In this document: piece after piece, positions 46,682 through 54,570 of the stretch
Position numbering within the stretch: position 1 is the stretch's first letter
Layout of the letters: each line of letters begins with the position of its first letter
DNA from: HGM04593 sp045654645
Lineage (GTDB): Bacteria; Bacteroidota; Bacteroidia; Bacteroidales; Bacteroidaceae
Length of the DNA stretch: 64,000 nt
NCBI GenBank assembly: GCA_045654645.1
Contig: JAZONR010000057.1
Coordinates: forward strand, 1-64,000
Direction of reading: 5' to 3'
Translations under genes and position numbers: made by a program
Notes under the pieces: model-generated
Told to the model about the DNA's origin: nothing
Databases searched by the model: none
The model's input: the letters and a program-made list of their open reading frames with translations, nothing else

Positions 46682-48730
46682 ATGCAAAAAGGAAACATTG
46701 GGGTAACAACCGAAAACATTTTCCCCGTAATAAAGAAATTCTTGTATAGCGACCACGAGATTTTCCTTCGTGAGATTGTATCCAACGCCATCGACGCCAC
46801 ACAAAAACTAAAAACCCTCTATGAGAAGGGCGAGTTCAAGGGCGAGCTTGGTACCCCCCGCGTGAGGGTAACACTGGGCACAGAGACCATCACTGTGAGC
46901 GACAACGGCATTGGACTCACCGCCGAGGAGATTGAGAAATATATCAACCAGATAGCCCTCTCGGGAGCTACTGATTTCCTGGAGAAGTACAAGGACACAG
47001 CCAACAGCATCATCGGTCATTTTGGATTGGGTTTCTACTCGGCCTTTATGGTATCTAAAAAGGTTGAGATTGTTACAAAGTCCTACCGCGACGGCGCACA
47101 GGCCGTAAAATGGAGCTGCGACGGAAGCCCCGAATATACACTCGAAGAGACCGAAAAGGCAGAGCGCGGAACAGATATAATAATGTATATCGATGAGGAG
47201 AGCAAAGAGTTTCTCAGCGAGAGCCGCATTAGCGGAATTCTAAACAAATACTGCCGTTTCCTTCCTGTTGAAATAGCTTTTGGCAAGAAGAAGGAGTGGA
47301 AAGAGGGCAAGCAGGTAGATACCGAAGAGGACAACATCATCAACGACACCACCCCGCTGTGGACACGCAAGCCCAGCGACCTCAAAGACGAGGACTACAA
47401 GGAGTTCTACCGCAAGCTCTACCCAATGAGCGACGAGCCCCTCTTCTGGATTCACCTGAACGTGGATTTCCCCTTCCACCTCACCGGCGTGCTCTATTTC
47501 CCCAAGGTAAAAAGCAATCTCGAGCTGCAAAAGAACAAAATCCACCTCTTCTGCAACCAGGTGTATGTAACAGATGAGGTTGAAGGCATTGTACCCGACT
47601 TCCTCACACTGATGCACGGTGTCATTGACTCACCCGATATTCCACTGAACGTGTCGCGTTCATATCTGCAGAGCGATTCAAATGTGAAGAAAATCTCTAC
47701 ATATATATCAAAGAAGGTATCGGACCGCCTGCAGCAAATCTTCAAGAACGACCGCAAGGAGTTTGAAGAGAAGTGGAACGACCTTAAGATTTTCATCCAC
47801 TATGGTATGCTCACCGAGGAGGATTTCTATGACAAGGCAAACAAATTTGCCCTGTTGCAGGATACCGACGGAAACAAATACACCTATGAGGAGTACAAGA
47901 ACCTTGTAGCAGCCGAGCAAACCAATAAGGAGGGCAACATCATATACCTCTACTCCAACGACAAGGAGAAGGAGTTCAGCTTCATCGACAACGCCAAGAA
48001 CAAGGGCTACAACGTGCTGCAGATGGACGGACAATTGGACGTTGCACTCATAAGCCTGCTTGAGCAGAAGTTTGAAAAGACACGCCTCACACGCGTTGAT
48101 AGCGACACTGTTGAAAATCTCATTGTGAAAGAGGAGCAGAAAGCCAGCACCCTTGCTGCTGCGAAACGCGAAGTGCTCACCGGTGTATTCGAGAGCCAAC
48201 TGCCCAAGATGGAGAAGAAGGAGTTTACCGTTATGACACAGGCTATGGGCGAAAATGGTGCTCCCGTAATGATTACACAGGCCGAATATATGCGCCGTAT
48301 GAAGGAGATGGCAGCCATTCAGAGTGGAATGTCATTCTATGGCGATATGCCCGATATGTATACCCTGCTGCTCAACGAGGAGCACCCCTTGATAAAGCGT
48401 GTGCTTGAGAATGCCGAGAGCAGTTGCGCCAACAAGCTGGAGCCGCTAAATGCCAAGAGCGAGTCGCTTGAGAGCCGCCGCAAGGCACTCTATGACGCGC
48501 GCAGCGGAAAGAAGGAAGAGGATGTTGCTCAAAGCGAAAAGGACGAGATGTTCGAGGTTGAAAAGGAGCTCACAGCAATAAAGAGCGAGAAAGAGGGCAT
48601 CCTTGCACAATATGCCGCCGGCGACTGCATTGTGAAACAGCTCATCGACATAACCTTGTTGCAGAACAATATGCTCACAGGCGAGGCGCTCAACAACTTT
48701 GTAAAGCGCAGCATTGAGCTGATGAAGTAA
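46682..48730 (+). CDS. htpG: Molecular chaperone HtpG (Hsp90)
   Basis: 682 residues. The N-terminal GHKL ATPase domain has FLREIVSNAIDATQKL (ATP-binding Asn and Glu), SDNGIGLT and GHFGLGFYSAFMVS. The middle domain covers about 230-450, with catalytic Arg in RSYLQSDS. The C-terminal dimerisation domain covers about 500-682 and includes long charged helices (SESLESRRKALYDARSGKKEE) that are longer than in E. coli. A cytosolic ATP-dependent chaperone. A perfect hairpin follows the stop. Confidence 0.96.
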   Translation: MQKGNIGVTTENIFPVIKKFLYSDHEIFLREIVSNAIDATQKLKTLYEKGEFKGELGTPRVRVTLGTETITVSDNGIGLTAEEIEKYINQIALSGATDFLEKYKDTANSIIGHFGLGFYSAFMVSKKVEIVTKSYRDGAQAVKWSCDGSPEYTLEETEKAERGTDIIMYIDEESKEFLSESRISGILNKYCRFLPVEIAFGKKKEWKEGKQVDTEEDNIINDTTPLWTRKPSDLKDEDYKEFYRKLYPMSDEPLFWIHLNVDFPFHLTGVLYFPKVKSNLELQKNKIHLFCNQVYVTDEVEGIVPDFLTLMHGVIDSPDIPLNVSRSYLQSDSNVKKISTYISKKVSDRLQQIFKNDRKEFEEKWNDLKIFIHYGMLTEEDFYDKANKFALLQDTDGNKYTYEEYKNLVAAEQTNKEGNIIYLYSNDKEKEFSFIDNAKNKGYNVLQMDGQLDVALISLLEQKFEKTRLTRVDSDTVENLIVKEEQKASTLAAAKREVLTGVFESQLPKMEKKEFTVMTQAMGENGAPVMITQAEYMRRMKEMAAIQSGMSFYGDMPDMYTLLLNEEHPLIKRVLENAESSCANKLEPLNAKSESLESRRKALYDARSGKKEEDVAQSEKDEMFEVEKELTAIKSEKEGILAQYAAGDCIVKQLIDITLLQNNMLTGEALNNFVKRSIELMK

Positions 48731-48753
48731 CACTTCCCAATTGAATATAAGAA

Positions 48754-48788
48754 TATAGGGTGGTCCAGGACCACCCTATATTGTTTTT
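48754..48788. terminator. Bidirectional terminator between htpG and the PD-(D/E)XK gene
   Basis: TATAGGGTGGTCC and its exact reverse complement are separated by one base (A), a 13-bp near-perfect palindrome. It is followed by T-rich sequence on the plus strand. It serves the convergent genes on both sides. Confidence 0.85.
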
Positions 48789-48823
48789 TGAATTGAAAGA
48801 GCTGTTTCGCTATTCAATGAAAC

Positions 48824-49606
48824 TTAACTTATCTTCCTTATTATGTGCGCCACCTCACGCTCCATTGGGGGAATAGCCACCACCCTGTAGCAGGGAAGCT
48901 CGGGATGCAGCACCACAAGATTCATACGGCTCACCTTTATTCTATAGTTCTTCTCCAGCATATAACGGTAGAGATTTTGCTGCAAGCAGTAGTGAATATA
49001 TGAAGTGTCGGTCAAGTGCTCAAGCCCATTCAAGCCGTTAGCCCAACGGTTGCGTTCATTGGGGTCTATTTTATTGCTGCGCTTCCAGTCATATATTTCA
49101 TAGGTGCCGTCGCTGCACTTGCACACAAAATCGAGAGTTCCGGCCATACGTGCATCGGCATCAAAGACACGCCATTCGGTGCGGAAGGGCTGAAAGGTTA
49201 CATCGCGTTCAAAGGCCTTGAAATAGCTCCACTCACGCGAAATATCTATTGCCTGAGCAACCTTCACATAGTTACCTTTGTAGCACACATCGCACAGGAG
49301 GTCGGGCGTTTGCTTGCCATTGAGATAATCCTCAATCTGCTTGTGAAGGAAAGTGCCGGCCTGGCTTGCCACAGCACCCTTGGACTCCCACACCTCGCGC
49401 AGCTTGGCTGCCTCGAGCTCGTTGCCATAACACTTCTTTAAACTCATTGCCAAGGCGTCAAACTCCTTAAAGAACATTCCCACAATGTTACTCACAGAGC
49501 GGAACTCCACCCCGTTGAGAGAGTAACGGTGCGCCTCCTCGTTAAAGGAGAGCTTGCCGTCTTGTTCAAATGTGATGGTTGAACCATCGAGATTTATATT
49601 TATCAT
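48824..49606 (-). CDS. PD-(D/E)XK superfamily nuclease, stand-alone
   Basis: 260 residues. The order of motifs fits a RecB/Cas4-like nuclease: GTFLHKQIEDYL (about 84-95, helix with His), EWRVFDADARMAGTLDFVCK (Glu and LD), YEIYDWKRS (the D-W-K catalytic strand), and QQNLYRYML (the Q-x-x-x-Y helix). No helicase or cysteine cluster is present. Such stand-alone proteins occur in phages and in Bacteroidota genomes. The DNA substrate is unknown. No other phage gene is nearby. It lies 19 bp downstream of the lipoprotein gene on the same strand. Confidence 0.78.
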   Translation of the reverse strand: MININLDGSTITFEQDGKLSFNEEAHRYSLNGVEFRSVSNIVGMFFKEFDALAMSLKKCYGNELEAAKLREVWESKGAVASQAGTFLHKQIEDYLNGKQTPDLLCDVCYKGNYVKVAQAIDISREWSYFKAFERDVTFQPFRTEWRVFDADARMAGTLDFVCKCSDGTYEIYDWKRSNKIDPNERNRWANGLNGLEHLTDTSYIHYCLQQNLYRYMLEKNYRIKVSRMNLVVLHPELPCYRVVAIPPMEREVAHIIRKIS

Positions 49607-49625
49607 AGTTCAAAATTTTTCAAAT

Positions 49626-50144
49626 TCATTGCCTGTTAAAATATACCGGGACACCACTGTAGGTGCCGGCATAGAAACGGCTCTCGCTCTCCACACGCAA
49701 ATCATATCTCCTCACAAGCGTCTCTTTCTCTACGCCGTAGACAGACAAGGCATCGCCACTTGGAGAGACGTCAAAATAACAATCGCGCTCAACACCGGCA
49801 ATAGAGTTGCCGGAACGGAACTCACACATTCCACAGGCCACAAAGTTTTCTACATCCTTGCCTTGAAGATAGTCGTAGGCATAGAATGTTTGAGGAGAGT
49901 GGAATTTTGACAAGAAAACAATTGTATCGGAAGGTAGCACAACCGCCGAGAATAGCTGCTCCCCCATTTCAACAACCATCTTCACCTCATCCGACACCCA
50001 TACACCGTCAAGAATTTCAAGAGCCTTTTGCTGTACAGCCGTATAACCGGGATTTGCATCAAGGAGCTCCTCGTTACCGTTGGAACAGGCACCGGCCAAT
50101 AACAAGAATACACCAATAAGCAATGCTTTGTAAATGCCCATCAT
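49626..50144 (-). CDS. Putative lipoprotein, 172 aa
   Basis: Function unknown. A lipoprotein signal peptide ends in the lipobox L-A-G-A-C near residue 20. The mature protein is short and beta-rich, with the segments AVVLPSDTIVFLSKFHSPQTFYAYDY and VERDCYFDVSPSGDALSVYG. The chosen ATG at 50144 has AGAGGA just upstream. A longer frame would run into holA. It lies between holA and the nuclease gene, all co-oriented. Confidence 0.75.
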   Translation of the reverse strand: MMGIYKALLIGVFLLLAGACSNGNEELLDANPGYTAVQQKALEILDGVWVSDEVKMVVEMGEQLFSAVVLPSDTIVFLSKFHSPQTFYAYDYLQGKDVENFVACGMCEFRSGNSIAGVERDCYFDVSPSGDALSVYGVEKETLVRRYDLRVESESRFYAGTYSGVPVYFNRQ

Positions 50145-50151
50145 TCCTCTT

Positions 50152-51159
50152 TTAGTGCAAAATCTTATACAGCAACTCACGCATTATCTCACTATCGGGC
50201 ATCTGCGGGCCTTCGGCACCCTTTGACTGCGCATCGGCAAGGCGTATGAGGTGCAAAATCTCCATAACGTGCATTGCCCTGTAGTTGCGCATAGCCTTTA
50301 TATAGTCGCCCACGCCCCAACGCTGACCAAGGAATTCCGAAACGCCGCGCTCGCTCTTGTCGGGAGCATAATAACTCATCATCACATTGCTGAAAAAGCC
50401 AAATAGCAACGCCAATGTCATCTGTATCGGGTTCTTCTTGGGATTTTGGGCAAAGTAGTTTATTATTTTGTTTGCCTTGTAAACATCCTTGTTCACTATG
50501 GCATTCTGCAACTCAAAGTTGTTATACTCCTTGCTTATTCCAATGTGCTCCTCAACAAGTTCGGGAGTTACAGCCTTTGTGCCTGACGGCAGCGCAATTG
50601 CAAGTTTCTCCACCTCACCTGCTATGCGGGCAAGGTCGGCACCAATGGACTCACGCATCATAAGCAACGATTTTGCATCAGCCTCGAGCCCTTTCTCGCG
50701 CAAGCACGCTGTTATGAAGGCAGGGAGCTGGTCCTCGCGCATCTTCTTGCTATCGAGCACCACCCCATTGCGGTCGAGCTCTGTTGCAACCTTCTTGCGC
50801 TTGTCGATGGAGCCGTTCTTGTGTATAAAGACAAGAACGGTAGTTTGCTGCGGCTGTTGCAGATAGTAGTGCAGATTGTCGATATTCTTCAACATCTGCG
50901 CCTCCTTAACCACAACCACCTGACGTTCGGCCATCATCGGGAAGCGCTTGGCAGCAGTGATAACGGTATCGATGTCTGTATCCAGGCCATAATATACAGT
51001 CAGGTTAAAATCGCGCTCATCCTCGGTGAGGGCATTAGCGATTATATAATCGGCAATCTTGTCCGAGAAGTAACCCTCCTCGCCCATAAGGTAGTAGACG
51101 GGCCTGTAGACCCCGGAGCGCAACTCCGACATTATTGTTTCGTATGTATATTTAGCCAT
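50152..51159 (-). CDS. holA: DNA polymerase III subunit delta
   Basis: 335 residues. It opens the sliding clamp as part of the clamp loader. MAKYTYETIMSELRSGVYRPVYYLMGEEGYFSDKI matches the N-terminal clamp-interacting region, with the family's Y-L-x-G-E-E motif. An AAA+-like domain without a P-loop follows, and a C-terminal collar helix bundle includes FELQNAIVNKDVYKANKIINYF. The ATG at 51159 is chosen; the upstream open frame is low quality and crosses the divergent promoter region. Confidence 0.9.
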   Translation of the reverse strand: MAKYTYETIMSELRSGVYRPVYYLMGEEGYFSDKIADYIIANALTEDERDFNLTVYYGLDTDIDTVITAAKRFPMMAERQVVVVKEAQMLKNIDNLHYYLQQPQQTTVLVFIHKNGSIDKRKKVATELDRNGVVLDSKKMREDQLPAFITACLREKGLEADAKSLLMMRESIGADLARIAGEVEKLAIALPSGTKAVTPELVEEHIGISKEYNNFELQNAIVNKDVYKANKIINYFAQNPKKNPIQMTLALLFGFFSNVMMSYYAPDKSERGVSEFLGQRWGVGDYIKAMRNYRAMHVMEILHLIRLADAQSKGAEGPQMPDSEIMRELLYKILH

Positions 51160-51198
51160 ATTTTCCCACTTTAGACGCAATATTACGCCAATATTTTG

Positions 51199-51206
51199 TA
51201 TTTTTG
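51199..51206 (+). promoter_or_regulatory. -7 promoter element for the HsdR-N-like gene
   Basis: TATTTTTG fits TAnnTTTG and lies 22 bp before the ATG at 51228. It supports that start over ones further upstream. Confidence 0.5.
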
Positions 51207-51227
51207 CACAAAATGCAAAGATACAAA

Positions 51228-51692
51228 ATGTTAGCTTTAAATTTGCCACGATACGAAATAAAATTGCGGGAAAATGAGGGGAAACAACAAATTCTTGACC
51301 CTCTGCGCAAAAGTTTTGTAGCACTCACTCCCGAAGAGTGGGTGAGGCAACATTTTGTAAACTTCCTGCTGAACCACAAAGCCTACCCTGCCGCACTGAT
51401 GAGCAACGAAGTGGCAATAACACTCAATGGAATGAAGCGCCGTTGCGACACAGTTATCTATGACAAAGCCCTGCGTCCACGAGCCATAATAGAATACAAG
51501 GCTCCAACAGTGAAGATAACAAAGGAGGTGTTTGCACAAATCTCCCGCTATAACCTGACACTTCGCGTCGATTATCTCATCATCAGCAACGGCCTTCAAC
51601 ACTATTGTTGCAAGATGAACTACGAGAAACAAAGCTTCACCTTCCTGCAGGAGATTCCCTCCTATGACACCATTGTAGAGGCCGAAAAATAA
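51228..51692 (+). CDS. Type I restriction enzyme R N-terminal-like protein (PD-(D/E)XK)
   Basis: 154 residues, only the HsdR N-terminal nuclease-like domain. The core Asp and Glu-x-Lys are in CDTVIYDKALRPRAIIEYKAP (about 75-95). No helicase, specificity or methylase gene is near, so it is not a restriction system. The stand-alone domain is a conserved Bacteroidota family in my recollection; its role is unknown. It is divergent from holA. Confidence 0.8.
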   Translation: MLALNLPRYEIKLRENEGKQQILDPLRKSFVALTPEEWVRQHFVNFLLNHKAYPAALMSNEVAITLNGMKRRCDTVIYDKALRPRAIIEYKAPTVKITKEVFAQISRYNLTLRVDYLIISNGLQHYCCKMNYEKQSFTFLQEIPSYDTIVEAEK

Positions 51693-51760
51693 GAAAAAAG
51701 GAACAATATGCCTGCTTGATGTTTCACGGCAAGCACAGCCATCTCAAAAAAAAATGCACC

Positions 51761-52495
51761 TTATAGAAGTGCGTGCATAACGCGCATTTTGGCAAGCATT
51801 TCGGCATCGAGCTCCACCGTCGCACTCCCCTGCTCACCATCGGGGCAACTGCCAACTATATCGCCATAGGGCGCAATAATGACACTGTGCCCTTTGTAGG
51901 TGCCATACTCATCACACCCCACGCGGTTGCTTGCAACAACATAACACATATTCTCTATTGCACGTGCACGCACAAGGGTGTCCCAGGCAAGCAAACGACT
52001 ATCGGGGAAATTAGCCGAAATGAGCAGCACATCATAATCGCCCTCGTTATGCATAAAAACAGGGAAACGCAAATCGTAACAGATGGCAGGGCGCAGACGC
52101 ACACCCCTCCACTCCCATATAACCTTCTTCTCGCCGGGAGTGAACACCCTATCCTCGCCGCTATACTCGAAAAGGTTACATTTGTCATAATGCCCCTGCA
52201 CGCCATCGGGGGTAATAAAATATATGCGATTGTAATATCTCCCACCTTCGTGAGTCATCACCGGCACAGCCATAGCAGCATCACGCTCCACGGCAAGGCG
52301 CTTCATTGCCTGCACCGTGGGGCCATCAACTTCCTCGGCAATTCCCCGGGACTCCATACAAAAACCTGTTGAACACATCTCGGGGAAAAGATAGAGATCG
52401 GCGCTGTCGGCATCGGCAACAAGTTTCTCAAGGCGCGCAATGTTTGTCTCAACATCCTTCCAGGCAATATCCTGCTGTATTACGGTAATCTTCAT
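51761..52495 (-). CDS. Nitrilase-family amidohydrolase (omega-amidase-like)
   Basis: 244 residues from the ATG at 52495. Carbon-nitrogen hydrolase with the Glu-Lys-Cys triad: Glu in LFPEMCSTGF (about 40), Lys in GHYDKCNLFEY (about 110), and nucleophile Cys in PAICYDLRFP (about 146). LISANFP and YKGHSVIIAPYGDIV follow as in NIT2-type enzymes. It probably deaminates omega-amides such as alpha-ketoglutaramate or a related repair substrate. Cytoplasmic. Earlier in-frame Met codons lie in AT-rich non-coding sequence. Confidence 0.88.
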   Translation of the reverse strand: MKITVIQQDIAWKDVETNIARLEKLVADADSADLYLFPEMCSTGFCMESRGIAEEVDGPTVQAMKRLAVERDAAMAVPVMTHEGGRYYNRIYFITPDGVQGHYDKCNLFEYSGEDRVFTPGEKKVIWEWRGVRLRPAICYDLRFPVFMHNEGDYDVLLISANFPDSRLLAWDTLVRARAIENMCYVVASNRVGCDEYGTYKGHSVIIAPYGDIVGSCPDGEQGSATVELDAEMLAKMRVMHALL

Positions 52496-52593
52496 ATTCC
52501 AATCAACTTTTGCTTGCAAAGATACCACTATTCCCAAGTTTGTCCCAACATAAAGCACTATATATTTCGCAAATAGACAGGAATTGAAAAAGA

Positions 52594-52622
52594 AAAGCCG
52601 CTCCACATAATGGAACGGCTTT
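52594..52622 (-). terminator. Terminator of acyl-CoA synthetase gene 1
   Basis: On the minus strand a 12-bp stem (AAAGCCGTTCCA/TGGAGCGGCTTT, one wobble) with loop TTATG runs into T-rich sequence 20 bp past the stop codon. Confidence 0.85.
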
Positions 52623-52642
52623 AAACTCACGGTAAATATTCT

Positions 52643-54322
52643 TTACGAATACAAGAATCTTCTTATACTCTGCTTTGGTGTCTTTTCAAAAGCTTCGCGA
52701 CGTATCTCGGTGTAACCAATCTTGCTATATGCCGCAAGCTCGGGGTTAAGAGCAAGAACATTATCATTCACAAGCTTCTCTAGGTCAGCCTCCTGAATAC
52801 CATCCTTTTTTGCTGCATCATAATCAGCAACAACAAGCGCAACAAGTGCATTCTTGCGGCCAACAACCAAAGACTCCAACACATAGGGAAGGTTGTTTAT
52901 CTTATCCTCAATCTCCTCGGGATAGATATTCTGTCCGCTTGCTGTCAAAATCATATTCTTGCAACGGCCCTTTATATAAAGGTTGCCCTGATTGTCAAAC
53001 ACACCCATATCACCGGTTCTCAACCAGCCATCGGCAGTGAAAGCAGCAGCTGTGGCCTCCTCATTCTTATAGTAGCCAAGCATAACGGCATCACCCTTGA
53101 CCTGAATTTCACCAAGAACACGGCGAGGATTGGCCGAATCGATGCGTATATCTACAGAACCCACATTGGCACCGCAAGAGTACTTGGCATACTCACTCTT
53201 GTCGCGGTAAGAGATAATGGGGCCACACTCTGTCATTCCATATCCTACAGTGTAGGGGAACTTCATTCGCTTGAGCAAATCCTCAATCTCGCGGTTAAGG
53301 GCAGCACCACCAATAATTACACCAATTGTAAAACTGTCGCCAAATGCTGTAAGCAGCGATTTCCTTATCTTATTGAGAACAATTCTATCGAGCAAAGGCA
53401 ACTTGAGGAGCAACTTTGCGGGATACTTGCGTATAACGGGGAACACCTTTGATTTAAAGATTTTCTCAATAACCATAGGCACTGTAAGGAACATAAAAGG
53501 CTTCACTGTGCCAAGGCCGCCGATAAGACGTGCAGGAGTGGGTTTGCCGGGCATCACAAACAGATGACAACCGCTTGTCATTGGGAAGAGCACATCAAAT
53601 GCCTGGCCAAACATATGCGCCATAGGAAGAATTGCAAAAATATGTCCGCCTGCGCACTGTGATATCTCTCTGTAACCAAACTCAAGGTTAGCCGATAGTG
53701 AACGTGCCGGCAACACAACACCCTTTGAAGTGGCGCTTGTGGTACCCGATGTAAAGCTAATTTCAACAACAGCCTCAAGGTCGCGCTCCTCCTCGTAATA
53801 GTTGATATCTGCAGCCGAAATACCGGAAGGATAGAGCGAAGAGAGTGATTTATCAATATTTTCTACAATATTCGCCAACTTGTCATCTGCTGCATATACA
53901 ACATCCATTCCTTTGATATTAATCACACCCACAAAGCCGGCTGTAGCCTCGAGAGTCTTAAAATGTTTCTCATCCTCTTTAAGGCCGTTTATTGCAATAT
54001 CATCGGCAATAAGAAGCTTACACTCGGAGAACGAGGCAAGCTCGGCAACAGCTGCAGGTATAAAATCGGGAAGGAAAGGAACAACAACAGCATCATAAGT
54101 CAGTGTTGCAAAGTATGCGATAACCCATTCTGCTGAATTGCGGGCATAAAGCGCCACCTTATCACCTTTGGAAATACCGGCTTCATTGAACAGAATGTGG
54201 TACTTTGCGATGTTTTCTGCCATTTGTCCATAAGTGTAGGTCTCCTTGCCAAAATTGGTAACAGCAGGCAGCTCCCAATACTTTTTTACTGCATCGTTAA
54301 AGTAGCTTACAAAATGTCTCAT
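52643..54322 (-). CDS. AMP-dependent (long-chain type) acyl-CoA synthetase, paralogue 1
   Basis: 559 residues from MRHFVSYFND; the first 47 upstream codons are non-coding in character. ANL superfamily enzyme that adenylates a carboxylic acid and forms the CoA thioester. P-loop-like SFTSGTTSATSKGVVLP (about 185-201), GYGMTECGP (A5), WLRTGDMG (A7/A8) and IKGRCKNMILTASGQNIYPEEIED (A8 hinge and A9). The C-terminal KTPKQSIRRFLYS stands where most members have the catalytic A10 Lys, and the position of that Lys appears to be Ser. It is very similar to the next two genes. Confidence 0.9.
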   Translation of the reverse strand: MRHFVSYFNDAVKKYWELPAVTNFGKETYTYGQMAENIAKYHILFNEAGISKGDKVALYARNSAEWVIAYFATLTYDAVVVPFLPDFIPAAVAELASFSECKLLIADDIAINGLKEDEKHFKTLEATAGFVGVINIKGMDVVYAADDKLANIVENIDKSLSSLYPSGISAADINYYEEERDLEAVVEISFTSGTTSATSKGVVLPARSLSANLEFGYREISQCAGGHIFAILPMAHMFGQAFDVLFPMTSGCHLFVMPGKPTPARLIGGLGTVKPFMFLTVPMVIEKIFKSKVFPVIRKYPAKLLLKLPLLDRIVLNKIRKSLLTAFGDSFTIGVIIGGAALNREIEDLLKRMKFPYTVGYGMTECGPIISYRDKSEYAKYSCGANVGSVDIRIDSANPRRVLGEIQVKGDAVMLGYYKNEEATAAAFTADGWLRTGDMGVFDNQGNLYIKGRCKNMILTASGQNIYPEEIEDKINNLPYVLESLVVGRKNALVALVVADYDAAKKDGIQEADLEKLVNDNVLALNPELAAYSKIGYTEIRREAFEKTPKQSIRRFLYS

Positions 54323-54493
54323 AGTAGTTATTTGATTGTGTGATTGATTTTCTGCTGCAAATTTCTGTATTTTTTTTAAAAGAACAAAATTTTCTGCACA
54401 AAATACACCCATTTGTGCAACAATTTTAATACTGTATAGCACAATACTGTTGCAATAGTACAAAAATTATAAATAAGAATAACTATAAAACAG

Positions 54494-54524
54494 AAAAAAA
54501 CGGAGACGCGAGCCTCCGTTTTTT
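54494..54524 (-). terminator. Terminator of acyl-CoA synthetase gene 2
   Basis: Symmetric A-run/CGGAG...CTCCG/T-run hairpin. On the minus strand it sits about 45 bp beyond the stop codon at 54571 and ends in seven T. Confidence 0.88.
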
Positions 54525-54570
54525 CTTGAACAAGATACCTTATTAATTATTAATAAAGCACTGATATGGA

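Noticed and set aside
51228..51692. Restriction-modification system suggested by the HsdR-like domain
   Set aside because: No methylase, specificity or helicase part is present anywhere near, so a type I system is not supported.
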